From Rickettsia tamurae (GTDB taxonomy: Bacteria > Pseudomonadota > Alphaproteobacteria > Rickettsiales > Rickettsiaceae): 64,000 bases of DNA. A program made the position numbers and the translations under genes. Positions 41,141 to 53,074 of this stretch are shown piece by piece. The stretch's first letter is position 1. Each line of letters starts with the position of its first letter. The DNA lies in NCBI RefSeq assembly GCF_000751075.1, contig NZ_CCMG01000008.1, positions 62,001 through 126,000 of the forward strand. Direction: 5' to 3'. The notes beneath the pieces are model-generated. The model did not search any database. It saw only the letters and a list, made by a program, of their open reading frames with translations, and was not told the DNA's origin.

Positions 41141-41216
41141 TGGTGGGCGATGACGGACTCGAACCGCCGACACTCTCGGTGTAAACGAGATACTCTACCA
41201 GCTGAGCTAATCGCCC
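41141..41216 (-). tRNA. tRNA-Val (TAC anticodon)
   Basis: The minus strand folds as a cloverleaf: acceptor gggcgat/atcgccc, D arm gctcagctggtagagt-like, anticodon stem ctcgt/acgag-type with anticodon TAC, and T arm ggttcgagtcc. The 3' CCA is encoded (41141-41143). Confidence 0.93.
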
Positions 41217-41301
41217 ATATTTTTTATTAATTAGTAAAATAACATTATTTATAATTTAGCAAAATTTTATTAGTTTTTGCTTTTAAATTACCTATAAAGT
41301 G

Positions 41302-41574
41302 TTATTTACTTTCATTCAAACTTTTTATTTGTCTTGATAATCTGCTGATTTTCCTTGAGGCGGTATTTAATTTAATTATATTTTTTTTTACACCTTGCAT
41401 TATTTTAGACTGAGCAATAGATAAAGCTAAGTTAGCATTTTCTTTATTACCAAGACTGATTTCATGTACAACTTTCTTTATAAAAGTTTTTATTGCACTA
41501 GATCTTTTTTTATTGATTAGAGTTCTTTTTACTGTTTGTCTAGCAGCTTTTTTTGCTGAAGAATGATTAGCCAT
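41302..41574 (-). CDS. rpsT: 30S ribosomal protein S20
   Basis: A 90-residue, very basic, helical protein that binds 16S rRNA early in 30S assembly. The family start [17 protein letters not shown] and the C-terminal [15 protein letters not shown] are present. It lies 18 bases after rplQ on the same strand, so it may be read as the last gene of the alpha cluster; in most bacteria rpsT is a separate unit. Confidence 0.96.
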   Translation of the reverse strand: MANHSSAKKAARQTVKRTLINKKRSSAIKTFIKKVVHEISLGNKENANLALSIAQSKIMQGVKKNIIKLNTASRKISRLSRQIKSLNESK

Positions 41575-41592
41575 TACCGAGTCCCTTATATT

Positions 41593-42003
41593 TTAATTTT
41601 TAATTTCTTCATTAGCATCTTGCTGTATATTTCCTTTAGCATTAATATCTCTATCTACAAATTCAATATATGCTATCGGTGCTAAATCACCATAACGGAA
41701 TCCGGCTTTTATTATTCTAGTATAACCGCCAGGTCTATCTTTATATCTAGTACCTAAAATATTTATAAGCTTTTCTACTGCTTTTTTATCTTTTATTTTT
41801 GATAAAACGCTTCTTCTTACCGTTAAATCAGCTTTTTTAGCTTTAGTAATTAGAGTTTCAATGTAAGGTCTTAATTCCTTAGCTTTTGGTAAAGTAGTTT
41901 TAATTTGTTCATGGGTTACAAGTGCTACAGCCATATTAGCGAGCATTGCTTGCCTATGACTACTTGTTATATTTAACTTTCTACCTTTAATTTTATGTCG
42001 CAT
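41593..42003 (-). CDS. rplQ: 50S ribosomal protein L17
   Basis: 136 residues. The N-terminus [20 protein letters not shown] and the [15 protein letters not shown] and [10 protein letters not shown] segments are typical of L17. It follows rpoA by 12 bases, the standard end of the alpha operon. The acidic C-terminal tail ([10 protein letters not shown]) varies between species. Confidence 0.97.
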   Translation of the reverse strand: MRHKIKGRKLNITSSHRQAMLANMAVALVTHEQIKTTLPKAKELRPYIETLITKAKKADLTVRRSVLSKIKDKKAVEKLINILGTRYKDRPGGYTRIIKAGFRYGDLAPIAYIEFVDRDINAKGNIQQDANEEIKN

Positions 42004-42015
42004 TTTTATTAGTCC

Positions 42016-43038
42016 TTAATTATAAGAATCTTCATAACGTTTAGATAATTCCTGAATATTTTCCGGTGGCCAATCCGGTACATCCATACCGAATCTTAAA
42101 TTAAATTTTGCCAATATTTCTTTAATCTCATTTAAAGATTTTCTACCGAAATTTGGAGTTCTCAGCATATCGGATTCCGTTCTTTTTACTAGATCCCCTA
42201 TATATATTATATTATCATTTTTTAAACAATTTGCCGATCTAACCGATAATTCCAATTCATCAACTCTCTTAAGTAAATAAGGTGAAAACGTTAAAGCATC
42301 AGTTTTAACTTGCTTATCTTCTTCCTGTTCTTCAAAAGAAATAAATAATTGTAATTGCTCTTGTAAAATACGTGCAGCCAAACCTACAGCCATTTCAGGT
42401 AATAAATCACCGTTAGTTTCTACAAACATAATTAATTTATCATAGTCAGTAACCTGACCTACCCTAGTATTTTCTACCTTATAAGTAACACTCTTTACTG
42501 GGTTAAATAAAGCATCTATAGCTATTTCACCAATAGGTAAATTATCCTCATAACTATTTGTGCTAAGTACATATCCTTTACCAACCTTACAAGTTAATTC
42601 CATTTCAAACTGCTTGTTCTTAGCTAGATTACAAATTACATGATCCGGATTCAGTATTTCTACATCATGACCTGTTTCAATCATACCGGCCGTTACAACA
42701 CAAGGTCCTGTTGCTTTTAATTTCATGATACGTTTTTCCGCAACATGCATTTTTACTTCAATACCTTTAATGTTTAAAATCACTTCCGATACATCTTCTT
42801 TTACACCGGGTATAGAAGAAAATTCATGTTCTATAGCAGGGATCTTTATAGAAGTGATAGCTGCTCCTTGTAAAGAAGAAAGTAATACTCTTCTCATAGC
42901 ATTACCGAGTGTTAAACCAAAACCTCTTTCTAAAGGTTCAACTACAATTTTAGCTTTATTATTGGTTTCCGGAAAATTTTCATAAGCGACTTTATTTGGC
43001 TTTATTAAAGTATTCCAATTTTTACTTAACGATAACAT
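42016..43038 (-). CDS. rpoA: RNA polymerase alpha subunit
   Basis: A 340-residue subunit that nucleates RNA polymerase assembly. The N-terminal dimerisation domain includes [20 protein letters not shown] and [15 protein letters not shown]. The C-terminal domain, which contacts upstream DNA and activators, includes [14 protein letters not shown] and [14 protein letters not shown]. It lies between rpsK and rplQ as usual. Confidence 0.98.
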   Translation of the reverse strand: MLSLSKNWNTLIKPNKVAYENFPETNNKAKIVVEPLERGFGLTLGNAMRRVLLSSLQGAAITSIKIPAIEHEFSSIPGVKEDVSEVILNIKGIEVKMHVAEKRIMKLKATGPCVVTAGMIETGHDVEILNPDHVICNLAKNKQFEMELTCKVGKGYVLSTNSYEDNLPIGEIAIDALFNPVKSVTYKVENTRVGQVTDYDKLIMFVETNGDLLPEMAVGLAARILQEQLQLFISFEEQEEDKQVKTDALTFSPYLLKRVDELELSVRSANCLKNDNIIYIGDLVKRTESDMLRTPNFGRKSLNEIKEILAKFNLRFGMDVPDWPPENIQELSKRYEDSYN

Positions 43039-43056
43039 TTAATACCTATGATTCTC

Positions 43057-43440
43057 TTATACTCTTCTTCTTTTTGGCGGTCTTACTCCATTATGAGCAA
43101 TTGACGATACATCTAAAATTGATGTAACCACAAAACTTTGTCCAAATAAAGCTCTCATTGCTGATTCACGCTGAGCTCCCGGTCCTCCAATCCTAATAGA
43201 AATAGTTTTTAGACCATATTCTTTTGCTTTTTCCGACGCTCTATCAATTGTTACTTGAGCTGCATAAGGTGTTGCTTTTCTTGCCCCTTTAAACCCATTA
43301 CCTCCTGCCGATGCAGAAGAAATAGTATTACCTTGGATATCAGTAAATGTTACTATAGTATTATTAAATGATGCTCGGATATGCACAACACCAAGAGTGA
43401 TAGTTTTTTTCTTTTTCTTAACTTTAACCGTCTGATTCAT
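43057..43440 (-). CDS. rpsK: 30S ribosomal protein S11
   Basis: 127 residues. [35 protein letters not shown] and [16 protein letters not shown] identify S11, which sits on the 30S platform near the mRNA exit. The C-terminus [12 protein letters not shown] is complete. The gap to rpoA is 18 bases. Confidence 0.98.
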   Translation of the reverse strand: MNQTVKVKKKKKTITLGVVHIRASFNNTIVTFTDIQGNTISSASAGGNGFKGARKATPYAAQVTIDRASEKAKEYGLKTISIRIGGPGAQRESAMRALFGQSFVVTSILDVSSIAHNGVRPPKRRRV

Positions 43441-43464
43441 TATTTATACTCTATACTTAAACTA

Positions 43465-43842
43465 TTATTTTACAGCTTTTTTCTTTCCGGCTATCGCAAT
43501 AGCTTTACCTTTTCTAGTTCGAGCATTAGAATGCGTGTTCTGTCCCCTCACCGGCAACTTACGTATATGTCTAAGCCCTTGATAACATCTTATATCTTTC
43601 TTTTTCTTAATATTAAGCGTAACTTCTCGTCTTAAATCACCCTCAACTTTATACTCGCTTTCAATAATATTACGTAAGCTTATTAACTCTTGATCCGTAA
43701 GTTCTTTGACTTTTTTATCTTTCGATATTTTTGCTTTATTACAGATCTCTGCTGCCATAATAGGTCCAAGACCATAAATGTAAGTTAAACTCACAACTAA
43801 ACGTTTATTATCGGGAATATTAACACTTGCAATTCTTGCCAC
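43465..43842 (-). CDS. rpsM: 30S ribosomal protein S13
   Basis: 125 residues of the 30S head protein that contacts the P-site tRNA and bridges to L5. It starts [19 protein letters not shown] and has the HhH-like [13 protein letters not shown] and C-terminal [20 protein letters not shown]. It is 58 bases downstream of adk. No rpmJ gene is seen between secY and rpsM, unlike many bacteria. Confidence 0.98.
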   Translation of the reverse strand: MARIASVNIPDNKRLVVSLTYIYGLGPIMAAEICNKAKISKDKKVKELTDQELISLRNIIESEYKVEGDLRREVTLNIKKKKDIRCYQGLRHIRKLPVRGQNTHSNARTRKGKAIAIAGKKKAVK

Positions 43843-43900
43843 AAATAATCTCCAAAATTTTACTGGTAACTAGAAAATAATATAAAAATCTTTAATAAAG

Positions 43901-44539
43901 TCAATTTATTTTTAGTATTTTCTGTATATCAATTTCTATTTCTTGTTCATTTTTACTTCCATTAACTATATAAAAATTACCACTATTTTTATAATAATCT
44001 ATTAACGGATATGTTTCTGTTTTATATACTTCAATTCTTTTTTTTATTACTTCTTCATTGTCATCTTTTCTATAATCAAATGTACTTGAACCGCAAACAT
44101 CACATACATTATCAGTTTTAGGCTGCAAGAAGTAACTATTATATATTTTACCGCAATTTTTACAACTATATCTTCCTAAAACTCTTTTAATTAATAATTC
44201 ATCTGAAACATCAAAATATATTATTTTAATTTTTTCTTTAATAAATGATTCAAAGAATTTCGCTTGCTCTAAATTACGCGGATATCCATCTAATATATAG
44301 CCGTTTTTATATTCAGAGGATAATAAAAAATTTTTGATTACTTGATTAACTATTTCATTAGGGATAAGCTCCCCTTGCTTAACATAATTATTAATTAACT
44401 CAGCTTCACTAGTTGATGTTTTAATAATTGTTCTAAATATATCACCGATTGCTATATGTGGTAAATCAATTTTTTTAGCTATCTTTTTTCCTTGTGTTCC
44501 CTTTCCAGCTCCTGGAGGACCTAAAAAAATTACTATCAC
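43901..44539 (-). CDS. adk: Adenylate kinase
   Basis: 212 residues; interconverts AMP and ATP with ADP. The P-loop [15 protein letters not shown] is at the N-terminus, followed by the AMP site [10 protein letters not shown]. The LID carries two Cys pairs (CKNCGKIY and CDVCGSS), a structural zinc site found in some bacterial enzymes. It sits in the ribosomal cluster after secY, a common place for adk. Rickettsia also import host ATP, so adk helps balance that pool. Confidence 0.97.
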   Translation of the reverse strand: MIVIFLGPPGAGKGTQGKKIAKKIDLPHIAIGDIFRTIIKTSTSEAELINNYVKQGELIPNEIVNQVIKNFLLSSEYKNGYILDGYPRNLEQAKFFESFIKEKIKIIYFDVSDELLIKRVLGRYSCKNCGKIYNSYFLQPKTDNVCDVCGSSTFDYRKDDNEEVIKKRIEVYKTETYPLIDYYKNSGNFYIVNGSKNEQEIEIDIQKILKIN

Positions 44540-44554
44540 TATTTAAGCTCATTT

Positions 44555-45856
44555 TTAATTTTTTAATTTTACTTTCTTCATTAAACCTTCATACTTACTA
44601 CTAAATAAGTAAGTTTGAATCTGAGTCATAGTATCAAGTACCACATTCACTACAATTAAAAAACTCGTACCTCCTAAAGAAAGAGAGATTACATACTTAT
44701 TCATTAATAGCTCCGGAATTACACATATTACACTTAAATATATCCCACCTATAACCGTAAGCCTTGTAAGTATATAATCAAAATAATCAGACGTATTTTT
44801 CCCTGGTCTTTTACCCGGAATATAAGCACCGTATTTTCTTAAATTATTAGCAGTTTCTTCAGAATTAAATACTATTGCAGTATAAAAAAAACTAAAAAAC
44901 ATAATTAATGCTACATACAATAAAATATATACGGGTTTTCCATGCCCTAAGTAATAAGTAAGCATGCCCATAGTTTCTGAATTACTATTAGAAAAATTAG
45001 CAAGCGTAGCAGGAAATAGTAAAATTGAACTAGCAAATATTGGAGGTATTACACCAGAAGTATTTAACTTGAGAGGCATATGCGTTGCTTCTCCTCCATA
45101 AATTTTATTTCCTACTTGTCTTTTAGGATACTGCACCAATAATTTTCTTTGGGCTTTTTCAAAAAATATAATTATAGCTATTAATACAACTACTCCAATA
45201 CAAACAGCTACCGCTATTAAAGGCGATAATGCTCCTTTTCTTGATAATTCAAACATACTAATAATAGCACTAGGTACTCCCGAAATTATACCTATAAATA
45301 TAATTAAAGACGTACCGTTACCTATTCCACGTTGTGTAATTTGTTCTCCTAACCACATTAATAGCATAGTACCTACAACCAAAGTAATTACGGTTGTAAC
45401 TCTAAAGAAAAAACCCGCTAAAATTACTACAGGACCGGTATTTGTTACAATTGACTCTAAACTTATAGCAACTCCATAAGCCTGAAAAGAAGCAAGCAGA
45501 ACCGTTAAATATCTCGATAGCTGATTTACTTTTCTTTTGCCGACTTCCCCTTCTTTTTTTAAATTTTCCAAAGGTTTATATGCAACTGACATTAATTGGA
45601 TAATAATTGAGGCGGTAATATACGGCATAATTGCTAAAGCAAAAATGGACATTCTACCTAGCGATCCTCCGGATAGCATATTGAACATTCCGAGTATTCC
45701 GGATTGATTCTTTTCAGCCACACTACTTAAAGCAATTGAATCTATACCGGGCATAGGTATAAAAGACCCAAATCTACATATTATAAGAATGAGAATAGTA
45801 AAAACAATGCGACTAACTAAATCATTACCGGATTTTTTAGAAAAATTCTGCCCCAT
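44555..45856 (-). CDS. secY: Preprotein translocase subunit SecY
   Basis: A 433-residue inner-membrane channel with about ten helices. Family motifs: [12 protein letters not shown] near the N-terminus, [21 protein letters not shown]-type helix ([15 protein letters not shown]), [19 protein letters not shown] and [17 protein letters not shown]. It pairs with SecE and SecG and the motor SecA, encoded elsewhere. It follows rplO by three bases. Confidence 0.97.
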   Translation of the reverse strand: MGQNFSKKSGNDLVSRIVFTILILIICRFGSFIPMPGIDSIALSSVAEKNQSGILGMFNMLSGGSLGRMSIFALAIMPYITASIIIQLMSVAYKPLENLKKEGEVGKRKVNQLSRYLTVLLASFQAYGVAISLESIVTNTGPVVILAGFFFRVTTVITLVVGTMLLMWLGEQITQRGIGNGTSLIIFIGIISGVPSAIISMFELSRKGALSPLIAVAVCIGVVVLIAIIIFFEKAQRKLLVQYPKRQVGNKIYGGEATHMPLKLNTSGVIPPIFASSILLFPATLANFSNSNSETMGMLTYYLGHGKPVYILLYVALIMFFSFFYTAIVFNSEETANNLRKYGAYIPGKRPGKNTSDYFDYILTRLTVIGGIYLSVICVIPELLMNKYVISLSLGGTSFLIVVNVVLDTMTQIQTYLFSSKYEGLMKKVKLKN

Positions 45857-45859
45857 ATA

Positions 45860-46321
45860 CTATAATAACTTTCCACCTGCTTTCTCGATTAAATCCTTAG
45901 CTTTAGAAGAATAAGCATCTAATTTTAATGATAGAGGAGAAGCGAAATCATCACTACAAATAGATAATAATTTCACTAATTTCCTATTATTTTTATTATT
46001 AACTACTCCGGCTTCTACCAATTTTTCTTTCGTAATAGTATAATCAGCACTTAAACGCCCATCGGCTAATGCTTCTTCAATATTATAAATATTTATTATA
46101 TTGTATTTTTTAGTCGAAATACAATTAAATCCTCTTTTAGGTAGTCTTTTGATCATAGGTGTTTGACCACCTTCAAAACCTTTTATTGCAACGCCGGATC
46201 TAGATTTTTGACCTTTAATTCCTCTACCACCGGTTTTTCCTTTACCGCTACCAATACCGCGTGCTATTCTTTTCTTATTTTTTTTAGCACCTATATTATT
46301 ATATAATTCATTTAATTTCAT
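45860..46321 (-). CDS. rplO: 50S ribosomal protein L15
   Basis: 153 residues with the glycine- and lysine-rich extended N-terminal arm ([20 protein letters not shown]) that threads into 23S rRNA, and [18 protein letters not shown]. The C-terminal globular part ends AGGKLL. Placed between rpmD and secY. Confidence 0.98.
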   Translation of the reverse strand: MKLNELYNNIGAKKNKKRIARGIGSGKGKTGGRGIKGQKSRSGVAIKGFEGGQTPMIKRLPKRGFNCISTKKYNIINIYNIEEALADGRLSADYTITKEKLVEAGVVNNKNNRKLVKLLSICSDDFASPLSLKLDAYSSKAKDLIEKAGGKLL

Positions 46322-46334
46322 TTAAAAACTCTAA

Positions 46335-46526
46335 TTACATATTTTCTATTTTTAACAAATGCTTTACTTTTTCAACCATCCCTTTGATTGAATTAGTATT
46401 TTCAAGAATAACGGTCTTATTAATTTCGTTTAAACCAAGCCCAACTAATGTCAATCTTTGATCATACTTACGACCTATAGCACTTTTAACTTGAGTAATT
46501 TTTATATTATTGATCTTATTATTCAT
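46335..46526 (-). CDS. rpmD: 50S ribosomal protein L30
   Basis: 63 residues with the L30 fold sequence [19 protein letters not shown] and [16 protein letters not shown]. It lies between rpsE and rplO, as expected. Confidence 0.96.
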   Translation of the reverse strand: MNNKINNIKITQVKSAIGRKYDQRLTLVGLGLNEINKTVILENTNSIKGMVEKVKHLLKIENM

Positions 46527-46549
46527 AACTTCACCTTACTTACGCAACA

Positions 46550-47080
46550 TTATTCATTAACTTGAATATCAGAAGATTTTACAGATATTTCATTTACTTT
46601 TTTATCTCTTCTCATAGCAATAGATTTTGGTGATGCAAGTTTATTTAATGCATCAAATGTTGCAGAAATCATTGCGTAAACATTCGTTGAACCTATTGAT
46701 TTAGCAACAATATCATGAACGCCTAAAGAATCAAAAATTGCTCTCATAGACCCTCCGGCTATAACGCCTGTACCTGCTTTAGCTCTTCTTAAAATCACTT
46801 CAGCAGCTCCACTTTTACCCACAACATCATGGTGAATAGTCCTATTTTGATATAAAGGCACTTTTATCATTCTCTTTTTAGCGGCTTGTTTTGCCTTTCC
46901 TCGAGCTTCGTTTACTTCTTTAGCTTTTCCGTGTCCCGCTCCAACTCTGCCGACTTTATCACCGACAACTACATAAGCAGAAAAAGCAAATCTTCTACCG
47001 CCTTTTACTACTTTTGTAACTCTATTTACATCAACTAAAACTTCACTTAAAGTCTCTTCATTTTTTTTAACTTTAGACAT
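46550..47080 (-). CDS. rpsE: 30S ribosomal protein S5
   Basis: 176 residues. The dsRNA-binding-like N-terminal domain has [18 protein letters not shown] and [14 protein letters not shown]; the C-terminal domain has [18 protein letters not shown] and [18 protein letters not shown]5 acts in decoding fidelity and 30S assembly. Confidence 0.98.
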   Translation of the reverse strand: MSKVKKNEETLSEVLVDVNRVTKVVKGGRRFAFSAYVVVGDKVGRVGAGHGKAKEVNEARGKAKQAAKKRMIKVPLYQNRTIHHDVVGKSGAAEVILRRAKAGTGVIAGGSMRAIFDSLGVHDIVAKSIGSTNVYAMISATFDALNKLASPKSIAMRRDKKVNEISVKSSDIQVNE

Positions 47081-47097
47081 TACTACAACCTTATAAC

Positions 47098-47445
47098 CTA
47101 AAATTTTATTTTCTCTCTAGCTGCATCAGCTAGAGCTTTTACAACACCGTGATACTTATATCCGCCTTTATCAAATACTACTTCTTTTATCCCTGCAGAA
47201 TCAGCTTTTTTTGCTATTTCTTCACCTACTTTGATAGCATTTTCAATATTACAATGAGATTTTTTTAATTTCTCATCTAAAGTTGAAGCAGAAGCAATTG
47301 TTATAGACTTAGAATCATCAATAATTTGTGCATATATATGTCTACCTGACTTAAATATCGATAATCTAACTCTATTAGATGTTTTAGATATTTTATGTCT
47401 TATTCTACTTCTTCTTTTTTCAAATTTTAGCTTAGCACTACGCAT
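47098..47445 (-). CDS. rplR: 50S ribosomal protein L18
   Basis: 115 residues that bind 5S rRNA in the central protuberance. [19 protein letters not shown], the HIYAQIID strand and [20 protein letters not shown] are present. The length is normal. Confidence 0.97.
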   Translation of the reverse strand: MRSAKLKFEKRRSRIRHKISKTSNRVRLSIFKSGRHIYAQIIDDSKSITIASASTLDEKLKKSHCNIENAIKVGEEIAKKADSAGIKEVVFDKGGYKYHGVVKALADAAREKIKF

Positions 47446-47460
47446 ATTTAACTCTTAAAT

Positions 47461-47994
47461 TTAATTTTTCTTACCTTCTTTACGCGGTATAAATTGATTT
47501 TCAAATTTAATCCCTTTTCCTTTATAAGGCTCAGATGGTCTCTGTTTTATAATAATTGAAGCAAATTGTCCTAACTTTTCTTTATCTGTTCCCTCAAGAA
47601 TAATAATATTTTGCTTAGGCACCTCTATTTTAATATCTGAAGGTATTTCAATTTTTGTATTATGGCTTTTAGCAAGCATTAAATTTAAATATTTACCTTT
47701 TATCATTGCCCTGTAACCGACTCCGTTAATTTCGAGTTTAAGCTTAAACCCTTCTTTAACGCCGGTAACCATATTTGATATTATGCTTCTTGCAGTACCC
47801 CACATAGCACGTGCATTTTTATTTGCGGCTAAAGGTTTTACTAAAAGCTCATTTTCTACCAATGAAATTGCTATATTACCTTTAAAAGTTTTTGATAATT
47901 CGCCTTTAGGTCCGGATATTTTTACTTCTAAATCATTTAAACCAACTTTTACACCTTCAGGTATAGTAATCGGTAATTTTCCAACACGTGACAT
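47461..47994 (-). CDS. rplF: 50S ribosomal protein L6
   Basis: 177 residues with two similar alpha/beta domains. The start [36 protein letters not shown] and the C-terminal [18 protein letters not shown] with the basic tail mark L6, which sits near the factor-binding region. Confidence 0.98.
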   Translation of the reverse strand: MSRVGKLPITIPEGVKVGLNDLEVKISGPKGELSKTFKGNIAISLVENELLVKPLAANKNARAMWGTARSIISNMVTGVKEGFKLKLEINGVGYRAMIKGKYLNLMLAKSHNTKIEIPSDIKIEVPKQNIIILEGTDKEKLGQFASIIIKQRPSEPYKGKGIKFENQFIPRKEGKKN

Positions 47995-48003
47995 TTTTTT
48001 ACC

Positions 48004-48402
48004 TTAAAATACTTTACAAATTACTTCGCCGCCAACATTTTTAATATGAGCTTCTCTATCAGACATAACACCGTAAGGAGTAGAAAGAATATATATACCC
48101 ATATTATTATAATATCCTTTCAAATCTTTAATAGCAGAATATACTCTTTTTCCGGGCTTTGATACTCTATGAACTTCGCATATAGAAGCATCACCGTTAA
48201 CAGAGTATTTTAAAGCTACTTCAGTATAACTAATATTATTTTTTTGAGTAGTTACATAATCTTTTATATAACCTTCTTTTTGCAAAACATCTAAAATTGA
48301 AGTTTTAATTTTAGAACTAGGAAAAGAAACATTTATTAATTTACTTTTATAAGCATTTCTAATTCTAGTTAACATATCTGCTACATTATCCGTCATTGAC
48401 AT
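48004..48402 (-). CDS. rpsH: 30S ribosomal protein S8
   Basis: 132 residues. [18 protein letters not shown] at the N-terminus and the C-terminal [19 protein letters not shown] identify S8, a primary 16S rRNA binder that in many bacteria also represses the spc operon. No repressor site was identified here. Confidence 0.98.
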   Translation of the reverse strand: MSMTDNVADMLTRIRNAYKSKLINVSFPSSKIKTSILDVLQKEGYIKDYVTTQKNNISYTEVALKYSVNGDASICEVHRVSKPGKRVYSAIKDLKGYYNNMGIYILSTPYGVMSDREAHIKNVGGEVICKVF

Positions 48403-48421
48403 ATTATTTACCTATCGACTT

Positions 48422-48727
48422 TTACCAACTTGACTTAACTACACCAGGAACTAAGCCTCTACCTATTAATTCCCTAAGCTTATTCCTCGATATACCGAAT
48501 TTTCTTGTAACACCTCTTGGTCTACCTGTAAGCTCACATCTATTTCTTATTCTAGTAGATGATGAATTTCTAGGTAATTGTGCAAGCGACATTACCAAAG
48601 AAAAACGCTCTTCTAATGAAATATTTTTATCATAAATTTTACTTTTTAACGCTAAACGTTTATTATGTAAACTTTGTGATTTTTTTTTCCTACTTTCGTT
48701 CTTTTTTATAGAACTTACTTTTGCCAT
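48422..48727 (-). CDS. rpsN: 30S ribosomal protein S14
   Basis: 101 residues of the longer, zinc-free S14 type: only one Cys is present in [18 protein letters not shown], so the CxxC...CxxC finger of short S14 is absent. The C-terminus [15 protein letters not shown] is complete. The gene lies between rplE and rpsH. Confidence 0.97.
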   Translation of the reverse strand: MAKVSSIKKNESRKKKSQSLHNKRLALKSKIYDKNISLEERFSLVMSLAQLPRNSSSTRIRNRCELTGRPRGVTRKFGISRNKLRELIGRGLVPGVVKSSW

Positions 48728-48745
48728 TATATATATTCCTAAAAA

Positions 48746-49285
48746 TTAATTATAAAAAGGTAAATTAAACCCTGATAACAAAAACTTACTTTCTTTATCT
48801 GTTTTAGCAGATGTAACGATTGTAATATCCATACCCCTTATTGTGTCGATTTTATCGTAATTAATTTCAGGAAAAACTATCTGCTCTTTTAATCCAAAAG
48901 TAAAATTTCCTTTACCATCAAAACTTTTATAAGAAAAACCACGAAATTCTTTAACACGAGGTAACGCAACAATTACTAGCCTTTCTAAAAAATCATACAT
49001 TCTATCTTTACGTAATGTAACCTTGCAGCCTATTTTCATATTTTCGCGTAACTTAAAGGTTGCAATAGATTTTCTTGCTAACGTTACAACCGGCTTTTGA
49101 GCGGAAATCAAAGTAAGATCATTTACTGCATTATTAATTACTTTGGAATCGGCTATTGCTTCCCCTACTCCCATATTTATAACAATTTTCTTAATTTGCG
49201 GTATTTCGTGTTTATTTTTATAAGAAAATTCTTTTTGTAAGTATTCAATAATTTTTTGCTGATATAATTCTTTAAATCTTAACAT
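48746..49285 (-). CDS. rplE: 50S ribosomal protein L5
   Basis: 179 residues. [37 protein letters not shown] and [19 protein letters not shown] are characteristic. L5 binds 5S rRNA and bridges to S13. Its start overlaps the rplX stop by one base. Confidence 0.98.
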   Translation of the reverse strand: MLRFKELYQQKIIEYLQKEFSYKNKHEIPQIKKIVINMGVGEAIADSKVINNAVNDLTLISAQKPVVTLARKSIATFKLRENMKIGCKVTLRKDRMYDFLERLVIVALPRVKEFRGFSYKSFDGKGNFTFGLKEQIVFPEINYDKIDTIRGMDITIVTSAKTDKESKFLLSGFNLPFYN

Positions 49286-49614
49286 TATTTACCTTCCTTA
49301 CCGATAATTTCCCCTGATTTCTTTGCTACTCTAACCTTAGAACCGTCTTCTAAGAATTTAAAAGCTACTTTGGTAGGGTTACCAGTTTTTGGATCGATGT
49401 GTGCAATATTTGAGATATGTATAGGTAATTCTTTAGTTATTATCCCGCCTTCACTCATTTGATTAGGTTTAGTATGCTTTTTTACTAAATTTACTCCAGA
49501 AACAATTACTTTACTGTCCTCAGGAAAAACTTTTAATATTTTACCTTTTTTTCCTTTGTGCTTTCCGGTAATAACAACAACTTCATCACCTTTTTTTACT
49601 TTTAATTTAATCAT
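49285..49614 (-). CDS. rplX: 50S ribosomal protein L24
   Basis: 109 residues with an N-terminal KOW motif ([20 protein letters not shown]) and the central [15 protein letters not shown]24 initiates 50S assembly. It is directly adjacent to rplN and overlaps rplE by one base. Confidence 0.97.
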
Positions 49615-49983
49615 TTATAACACTTCCTCTGCAAGCGACATTATTCTAACATATTTTTTCGCTCTGAGTTCTCTTGTAACAGGACCGAAAACTCTAGTAC
49701 CGATAGGTTCATCTTGTTTATTCAAAAGCACTAATGCGTTTTTATCAAATTTTATTGTACTACCGTCAGGTCTTACTACTCCGGTTTTTGTACGAACAAT
49801 CACGCCTTTATAAACATCACCCTTTTTAACCTTACCACCGGGTATAGCTTCTTTAACAGATACAACTATAACATCACCCAGCTTTGCCACCATATGGTGA
49901 GAGCCACCTAAAACTTTAATACACATAACTTTTTTAGCACCGGAATTATCTGCAACTTCCAAGATGCTCTGCATTTGAATCAT
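49615..49983 (-). CDS. rplN: 50S ribosomal protein L14
   Basis: 122 residues. The start [19 protein letters not shown] and the segments [20 protein letters not shown] and [13 protein letters not shown] identify L14 at the subunit interface. It is 74 bases after rpsQ, one of the wider gaps in the cluster. Confidence 0.98.
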
Positions 49984-50057
49984 AAACTACTTCCAATTTT
50001 TTATACATGAGAGATAAAATAAACAATCTACCTTATAAAGTCAAAGATTAAAAAACT

Positions 50058-50291
50058 TTATTCCCCATTTACCACTATCCATGTTTTGGTTTTTGAGATA
50101 GGAAGACTTTCAATTATACTAACTTTATCTCCTTCTTGATATTTATTTTCTGAATCATGAGCAGCATATTTTTTAGATACTTTCACGAATTTTTTATAAA
50201 TAGGATGCTTAAACTTTCTTTCTACTTTTACTGTAACCGTCTTATCAGCTTTTGAACTTATAACCACACCTTGTAACACTCTTTTCGGCAT
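50058..50291 (-). CDS. rpsQ: 30S ribosomal protein S17
   Basis: A 77-residue OB-fold protein ([38 protein letters not shown]). The start MPKRV (50291) is chosen because a ribosome binding site (gagga) lies at a suitable distance and the gene then begins two bases past rpmC; a GTG five codons upstream would overlap rpmC and give a non-family N-terminus. Confidence 0.95.
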   Translation of the reverse strand: MPKRVLQGVVISSKADKTVTVKVERKFKHPIYKKFVKVSKKYAAHDSENKYQEGDKVSIIESLPISKTKTWIVVNGE

Positions 50292-50292
50292 T

Positions 50293-50508
50293 TTAATATT
50301 CCTCACTATTAGATCTTTTTGTTAATTCAGTTTTAATACGTGCTATAGACTTTTTGACTAACGAAAACCTACTAGTATTTTTTAACTCACCTAAAGCTTG
50401 TTGAAATCTTAAATTAAACAATTCTTTCTTTAAAAGATTAAGGCTTTTATAAAGCTCTTCTATTGTTTCAGTAGATAACTTACTTCTTAATAATTTCAAA
50501 TCATTCAT
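50293..50508 (-). CDS. rpmC: 50S ribosomal protein L29
   Basis: 71 residues, a helical hairpin located near the peptide exit tunnel. [20 protein letters not shown] and [17 protein letters not shown] are the family core. It overlaps rplP by 8 bases. Confidence 0.96.
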   Translation of the reverse strand: MNDLKLLRSKLSTETIEELYKSLNLLKKELFNLRFQQALGELKNTSRFSLVKKSIARIKTELTKRSNSEEY

Positions 50509-50911
50509 AACGTCTCACTATCCTTGTTCTAACAGGTAATTTTGCACTTGCAAGCTCCAAAGCTCTAAGTGCAACATTTTCTTCTACTCCTTCAATTTCA
50601 AACATAATTCTTCCAGGCGAAACTCTAACTGCAAAAAATTCAGGAGAACCTTTACCTTTACCCATTCTTACTTCGGCAGGCTTTTTAGAAACAGGAACAT
50701 CCGGAAAAATGCGAATCCATAATCTTCCTTGCCTTTTCATACATCTAGTAGCAGCTTTTCTTCCTGCTTCTATTTGTCTTGCAGTAACACGCCAACCGTC
50801 TATAGATTTTAGACCAAATGATCCAAAAGCAAGCGTCGTACCTGCTTTTGCTTTTGAAGCAACTCTACCCTTATGAGCTTTTCTAAATTTTTGTTTTTTC
50901 GGAGCTAACAT
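50501..50911 (-). CDS. rplP: 50S ribosomal protein L16
   Basis: 136 residues. [20 protein letters not shown], then [20 protein letters not shown] and [20 protein letters not shown] are the L16 signatures. It helps position the A-site tRNA at the peptidyl transferase centre. Confidence 0.98.
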   Translation of the reverse strand: MLAPKKQKFRKAHKGRVASKAKAGTTLAFGSFGLKSIDGWRVTARQIEAGRKAATRCMKRQGRLWIRIFPDVPVSKKPAEVRMGKGKGSPEFFAVRVSPGRIMFEIEGVEENVALRALELASAKLPVRTRIVRRYE

Positions 50912-50925
50912 TTTAATACTTAAAA

Positions 50926-51579
50926 TTAATTATATCTTTTATTTTCTGTATATTCACCTTTATAAATCCACACTTTAACCCCTATAACTCCATAAGCAGT
51001 TATAGCCTCAGCTGTTGAATAATCAATATCAGCTCTTAAAGTATGTAACGGCATTCTTCCTTCTATATACCACTCGGTTCTAGCAATTTCAGCACCTCCA
51101 AGTCGTCCTGAACAATTAACTCTTATACCTTGTCCACCTTGTTTAAATGAAGCCTGAATTGCTGTTTTCATGGCTTTTCTAAAAGAAACTCTTTTTTCAA
51201 GCTGTAGTGCTATAGTTTGAGCTACTATAGCAGCATCTATATTAAACTTTCTAACTTCGTGAATATTTATATAAACTTCTTTTAAAGAAGTCATTTTCTC
51301 GATAGCTTTTTTTAGCTTATCAATTTCACTACCGTTTCTACCAATAATGACATTTGGTTTTTTGGCATTAATATTAATTATAATACTTTTATTAGAAGGA
51401 CGTTCGATTAAAACTCTGCTAATTTGAGCTTGATTAAAACCCTTATTTATTAAATCCCTAATTTTTAAATCTTGTATAAAAAGAGTTTTATAATGTTTTT
51501 CTGCATATAATACGGAATCCCAACCTTTAATTAAAGTCGGCCCAACTCTAAAACCATGTGCACAAACTTTCTGCCCCAT
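50926..51579 (-). CDS. rpsC: 30S ribosomal protein S3
   Basis: 217 residues. The KH domain contains [20 protein letters not shown], and the C-terminal domain contains [20 protein letters not shown] and [21 protein letters not shown]3 forms part of the mRNA entry pore. The N-terminus is [20 protein letters not shown] (usually MGQKVxPxGxRLG). Confidence 0.98.
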   Translation of the reverse strand: MGQKVCAHGFRVGPTLIKGWDSVLYAEKHYKTLFIQDLKIRDLINKGFNQAQISRVLIERPSNKSIIININAKKPNVIIGRNGSEIDKLKKAIEKMTSLKEVYINIHEVRKFNIDAAIVAQTIALQLEKRVSFRKAMKTAIQASFKQGGQGIRVNCSGRLGGAEIARTEWYIEGRMPLHTLRADIDYSTAEAITAYGVIGVKVWIYKGEYTENKRYN

Positions 51580-51580
51580 T

Positions 51581-51940
51581 TTAATTATCCTCTTTTTCTG
51601 TAACAGTTATATAAAGATTACTAAAAAACTTATTTATTCTAGTTGCTCTTCCTTTTGCTCTTGGCATAACTCTTTTCATTACTAAAGCCTTACCTACAGT
51701 CGCTTTAGTAATAACCAATCTATCTATATCTAGACCTAAATTATTTTCAGCATTTGCAACAGCAGATTGTAAACAATCTTTTACAACTTTTGCAATTCTT
51801 TTAGGAGAAAAAGTTAATTGTACCAATGCTTCAGATACTTTCATATTTCTAATAAAGGCTGCAACTAAATTTAGCTTCCTTGGACTTACTCTAATAGATT
51901 TAGCTTTTGCCGTAGCAAAATTTTTATTTTCCTGTACCAT
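51581..51940 (-). CDS. rplV: 50S ribosomal protein L22
   Basis: 119 residues. [19 protein letters not shown], the [20 protein letters not shown] segment and the extended loop [12 protein letters not shown] that lines the exit tunnel are all present. Confidence 0.97.
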   Translation of the reverse strand: MVQENKNFATAKAKSIRVSPRKLNLVAAFIRNMKVSEALVQLTFSPKRIAKVVKDCLQSAVANAENNLGLDIDRLVITKATVGKALVMKRVMPRAKGRATRINKFFSNLYITVTEKEDN

Positions 51941-51948
51941 ATAAATCT

Positions 51949-52227
51949 TTACTTTCTTTTGACTTTTTTATCTGCTCCATGACCGTGAAATGTTCTAGTA
52001 GGAGCAAATTCACCTAATTTTCTTCCAACCATTTCTTCATTTACAGAAACCGGAACAAATTTATTTCCATTATGAACAGAAAAGGTAAACCCTACAAAAA
52101 TAGGCAAAATCGTTGATCTTCTAGACCAAGTTTTAATCATTTCAGATTTACCTGATTCCATTAATTTTTGAACTTTCTTTATTAAATAACCGTCTACAAA
52201 AGGCCCTTTCCATATTGAACGTGCCAT
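51949..52227 (-). CDS. rpsS: 30S ribosomal protein S19
   Basis: 92 residues. [39 protein letters not shown] and [16 protein letters not shown] define S19 in the 30S head. Confidence 0.98.
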   Translation of the reverse strand: MARSIWKGPFVDGYLIKKVQKLMESGKSEMIKTWSRRSTILPIFVGFTFSVHNGNKFVPVSVNEEMVGRKLGEFAPTRTFHGHGADKKVKRK

Positions 52228-52251
52228 ACTAATACCTAATTAATTTAAAAT

Positions 52252-53073
52252 CTATTTTCTTTTCTTTATGATAAATTTTGAAGTACGTTTATTTTTACGT
52301 GTCTTCTTACCCTTTGTTGGGAATCCCCAAGGAGTAACAGGATGGCGTCCTCCTGAAGTTTTACCTTCGCCACCGCCATGAGGGTGATCTACAGGATTCA
52401 TTGCTACACCTCTAACATGCGGTCTCCAACCGAGCCATCTATTTCTACCTGCTTTGCCTAAATTAATATTTTTTTGATCCGGGTTAGATATACTACCTAT
52501 AGTAGCTTTACAATCTAAAGGTACTAACCTAAATTCACCTGATCTTAATTTAATCTGAGCATACCCTGAATCTTTACCTACTAGATCTACTGAAGTACCT
52601 GCAGATCTTGCAATTTGGCCACCCTTACCGACTTTCATTTCAACATTATGTAAAGTAGTACCGATAGGAATAAATTTTAAAGGTAAACAATTTCCTATTT
52701 TTATATCAGCATCTTGACTTGATATTACTTTATCACCTACAGATAATTTTTGCGGTGCTAGAATATAAGAATATTCCCCGTCTTCATATTTTATTAAAGC
52801 AATAAAAGCAGTTCTATTAGGGTCATACTCTATTCTTTCGACAATAGCAGAAATATCTATTTTATTTCTTTTAAAATCAATAACACGATATAATTTTTTA
52901 TGTCCTCCACCTCTGTGCCAAGAAGTAATTCTACCTTGATTATTTCGTCCACCGGTTTTAGATATACCTTTGGTCAAAGATTTTAAAGGTCTGCCTTTCC
53001 ATAAACTAGTTTTATCAACTTGAACTAACTCTCTAAGAGAAGGAGTAATTGGATTAAAGTTTTTTAAAGCCAT
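52252..53073 (-). CDS. rplB: 50S ribosomal protein L2
   Basis: 273 residues from [12 protein letters not shown]. Family segments: [39 protein letters not shown] and the C-terminal [20 protein letters not shown], whose histidine lies near the peptidyl transferase centre. A seven-codon-longer start (53094) would overlap rplW; the ATG at 53073 has a ggagg site at the end of rplW and is preferred. Confidence 0.97.
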   Translation of the reverse strand: MALKNFNPITPSLRELVQVDKTSLWKGRPLKSLTKGISKTGGRNNQGRITSWHRGGGHKKLYRVIDFKRNKIDISAIVERIEYDPNRTAFIALIKYEDGEYSYILAPQKLSVGDKVISSQDADIKIGNCLPLKFIPIGTTLHNVEMKVGKGGQIARSAGTSVDLVGKDSGYAQIKLRSGEFRLVPLDCKATIGSISNPDQKNINLGKAGRNRWLGWRPHVRGVAMNPVDHPHGGGEGKTSGGRHPVTPWGFPTKGKKTRKNKRTSKFIIKKRK

Positions 53074-53074
53074 T

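Noticed and set aside
41042-41230. Short plus-strand frame near tRNA-Val
   Set aside because: Its C-terminal half is the antisense of the tRNA gene.
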